A DNA stretch of 64,000 bases from Pseudomonas sp. A-RE-19 (GTDB lineage Bacteria; Pseudomonadota; Gammaproteobacteria; Pseudomonadales; Pseudomonadaceae). Location: the NCBI RefSeq assembly GCF_019956555.1, contig NZ_JAHBDQ010000009.1:1-64000 (forward strand). The letters run 5' to 3'. Made by a program: the position numbers and the translations under genes. Positions 63,142 through 64,000 of this stretch are shown piece by piece (position 1 is the first letter of the stretch; every line of letters starts with the position of its first letter). Under the pieces are notes generated by a model. The model ran no database searches, had not been told where the DNA came from, and saw only the letters and a list, made by a program, of their open reading frames with translations.

Positions 63142-63696
63142 TCAGGCCCGCCACGGTGGAAGAGCCCCTTCGAAAAGTGAAAAGGCTCGATGCAGGAAAC
63201 TGTTGAAGCGAGCGGCATCACGCCGCAGCCCTGCCTGTTGACCACCAATCAGGCACAGATGGGCCACCTGACCAATCACTTCTGCTTCGCCTGGCATATG
63301 GACCAAGCGGCGGCACGTCCGTATCGCGAAGTCCAGTCGTCTTGTGTCAACACGCTGCTGAAACTCGCCTACCAACGGATCGTGCAGCGACCAGGCTCGG
63401 ATGGAAACTTCCCGCCCAGGTTGTTTCTCAGCGGCAATACTCAAATAGCGTTTCAAGGTTTCGCCCGCGCTACGCCCCTGCGCCGCATAAGCGAGCATGC
63501 GCTCCGTGTAGTCTTCTTCCCAAGCGGCCAGCAAGGTGCGGACAAAGTCTTCGCGATTGCGGAAATGGTGATAGAACGATCCGCGGGTCACATTCAATCG
63601 GCGCGATAGACTCTCGGCCGAAACGCCAATATGCCCTACTTGGTCGAGGGCCTCAAAACCAGCCGCGATCCAATGGTTACGAGTTAGCTTTCTCAC
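63142..63696 (-). CDS. TetR-family regulator divergent from a DJ-1/PfpI-family gene
   Basis: This 184-residue regulator has NHWIAAGFEALDQVGHIGVSAESLSRRLNVTRGSFYHHFRNREDFVRTLLAAW, a clear TetR helix-turn-helix, followed by a ligand domain (QVAHLCLIGGQQAGLRRDA). It is divergent from the truncated DJ-1/PfpI-family gene, and a 19-bp palindrome lies between them. It probably represses that gene and itself. Confidence 0.92.
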   Translation of the reverse strand: MRKLTRNHWIAAGFEALDQVGHIGVSAESLSRRLNVTRGSFYHHFRNREDFVRTLLAAWEEDYTERMLAYAAQGRSAGETLKRYLSIAAEKQPGREVSIRAWSLHDPLVGEFQQRVDTRRLDFAIRTCRRLVHMPGEAEVIGQVAHLCLIGGQQAGLRRDAARFNSFLHRAFSLFEGALPPWRA

Positions 63697-63721
63697 CAGT
63701 TATTTCGCTCCATATTTAGCG

Positions 63722-63740
63722 CCATACAGACTGTGTATGG
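63722..63740. promoter_or_regulatory. Palindrome CCATACA-N5-TGTATGG (TetR-type operator)
   Basis: CCATACA (63722-63728) and TGTATGG (63734-63740) form a perfect 7-bp inverted repeat with a 5-base spacer, 25 bases from the TetR start in the divergent gap. Size and position are typical of a TetR operator. Confidence 0.65.
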
Positions 63741-63822
63741 TGCGCAACCGATTGATACGCTGCGAACACCAGCAAAGACGGCCGTTGCGTTTTGCACGCC
63801 AACACTTTTCATGGAGCTCGCC

Positions 63823-64000
63823 TTGAAGAAAATCGTTCTGGTTGCTTTCGACCAATTCACTGATATCGACCTATTCCTGATGTGGGACATATTAGGCCGC
63901 AACACTGAGGACTGGCACGTCCGAATATTGGGTTCCAGCTCTATCGTGCGATCGGCGCACGGCCTGCCTGTTCCGGTGCACGGTCCGCTTTCCGAGGCCA
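63823..64000 (+). CDS. DJ-1/PfpI-family protein, cut by the window end
   Basis: Only about 59 residues are visible. The frame reads KKIVLVAFDQFTDIDLFLMWDILGR and VRILGSSSIVRSAHGLPVPVHG, typical of the DJ-1/PfpI (glutamine-amidotransferase-like) fold. TTG 63823 is preferred because GGAG lies 6 bases upstream; ATG 63811 is in frame but has no ribosome site. It is divergent from the TetR gene and shares the palindrome at 63722-63740. The rest of the gene, including the nucleophile Cys, lies outside the window. Confidence 0.8.
   Translation, partial: MKKIVLVAFDQFTDIDLFLMWDILGRNTEDWHVRILGSSSIVRSAHGLPVPVHGPLSEA

Noticed and set aside
1..64000. CRISPR arrays, tRNA or rRNA genes, insertion sequences, prophage genes
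   Set aside because: I saw no short spaced direct repeats, no tRNA cloverleaf, no transposase and no phage structural genes anywhere in the window.

Overview
The window looks like chromosomal DNA of a Pseudomonas of the fluorescens/putida type. It has high GC, dense gene packing, many LysR, AraC, TetR and Lrp regulators each beside a small catabolic operon, carboxynorspermidine-type polyamine genes, an RND efflux pump and a PrtDEF-like type I secretion system. The species call is inference from gene content. I saw no tRNA, rRNA, insertion sequence, prophage or CRISPR array.

Layout. (1) 1-12.9 kb is a surface-protein and secretion locus. It holds the 3' end of one large type I-secreted adhesin, a complete 2016-residue paralogue with seven 462-bp tandem repeats, a LuxR-type regulator with a degenerate receiver domain, and a tolC/hlyD/ABC operon on the minus strand. 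(2) 13-17.7 kb has a hexuronate-type MFS transporter and the nspC/carboxynorspermidine dehydrogenase pair for polyamine synthesis. (3) 18.3-22.5 kb has a membrane GGDEF-EAL protein co-transcribed with a periplasmic sugar-binding-like protein. (4) 22.8-33 kb is an accessory catabolic cluster. It contains a LysR regulator, a DctA-like transporter, a carboxymuconolactone decarboxylase-like protein, an SDR, a Tat-type LigI-like amidohydrolase, an SMP-30 lactonase, a ModA-like exported binding protein, an MFS transporter, and two exported alpha/beta-hydrolase-fold proteins that both have Ala where the nucleophilic Ser should be.

(5) 33-46.3 kb is an amino-acid catabolic region. It has an aldehyde dehydrogenase, an ACT-less homoserine dehydrogenase, an Lrp regulator, a threonine-synthase-like protein, a LysR regulator, an amino-acid permease and a cystathionine gamma-synthase/lyase-family enzyme. 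A second Lrp regulator follows, divergent from an acetylpolyamine amidohydrolase/HDAC-family gene, an ornithine-cyclodeaminase-family gene and another permease. The set fits catabolism of homoserine, or of a homoserine-yielding compound such as canavanine, to aspartate. (6) 46.5-52 kb is a sugar-acid-type operon (MFS, FAH hydrolase, SDR, 2-hydroxyacid dehydrogenase) with a divergent AraC regulator, followed by a lactonase remnant. (7) 52.6-56.1 kb has an AraC regulator, a zinc alcohol dehydrogenase, a tiny signal-peptide ORF and an MFS exporter. (8) 56.3-62.9 kb is a tripartite RND pump. Its permease and adaptor run on one strand and its outer-membrane factor on the other, with a TetR gene between them and matching GTGAC-N14-GTCAC sites over both promoters. 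(9) The window ends with a TetR gene and a truncated DJ-1/PfpI-family gene.

The strongest leads are the Ser-to-Ala hydrolase pair within the lactone-type cluster, the homoserine/canavanine-type locus with its Lrp-like palindrome, the paired RND operators, and the binding-protein/c-di-GMP operon.
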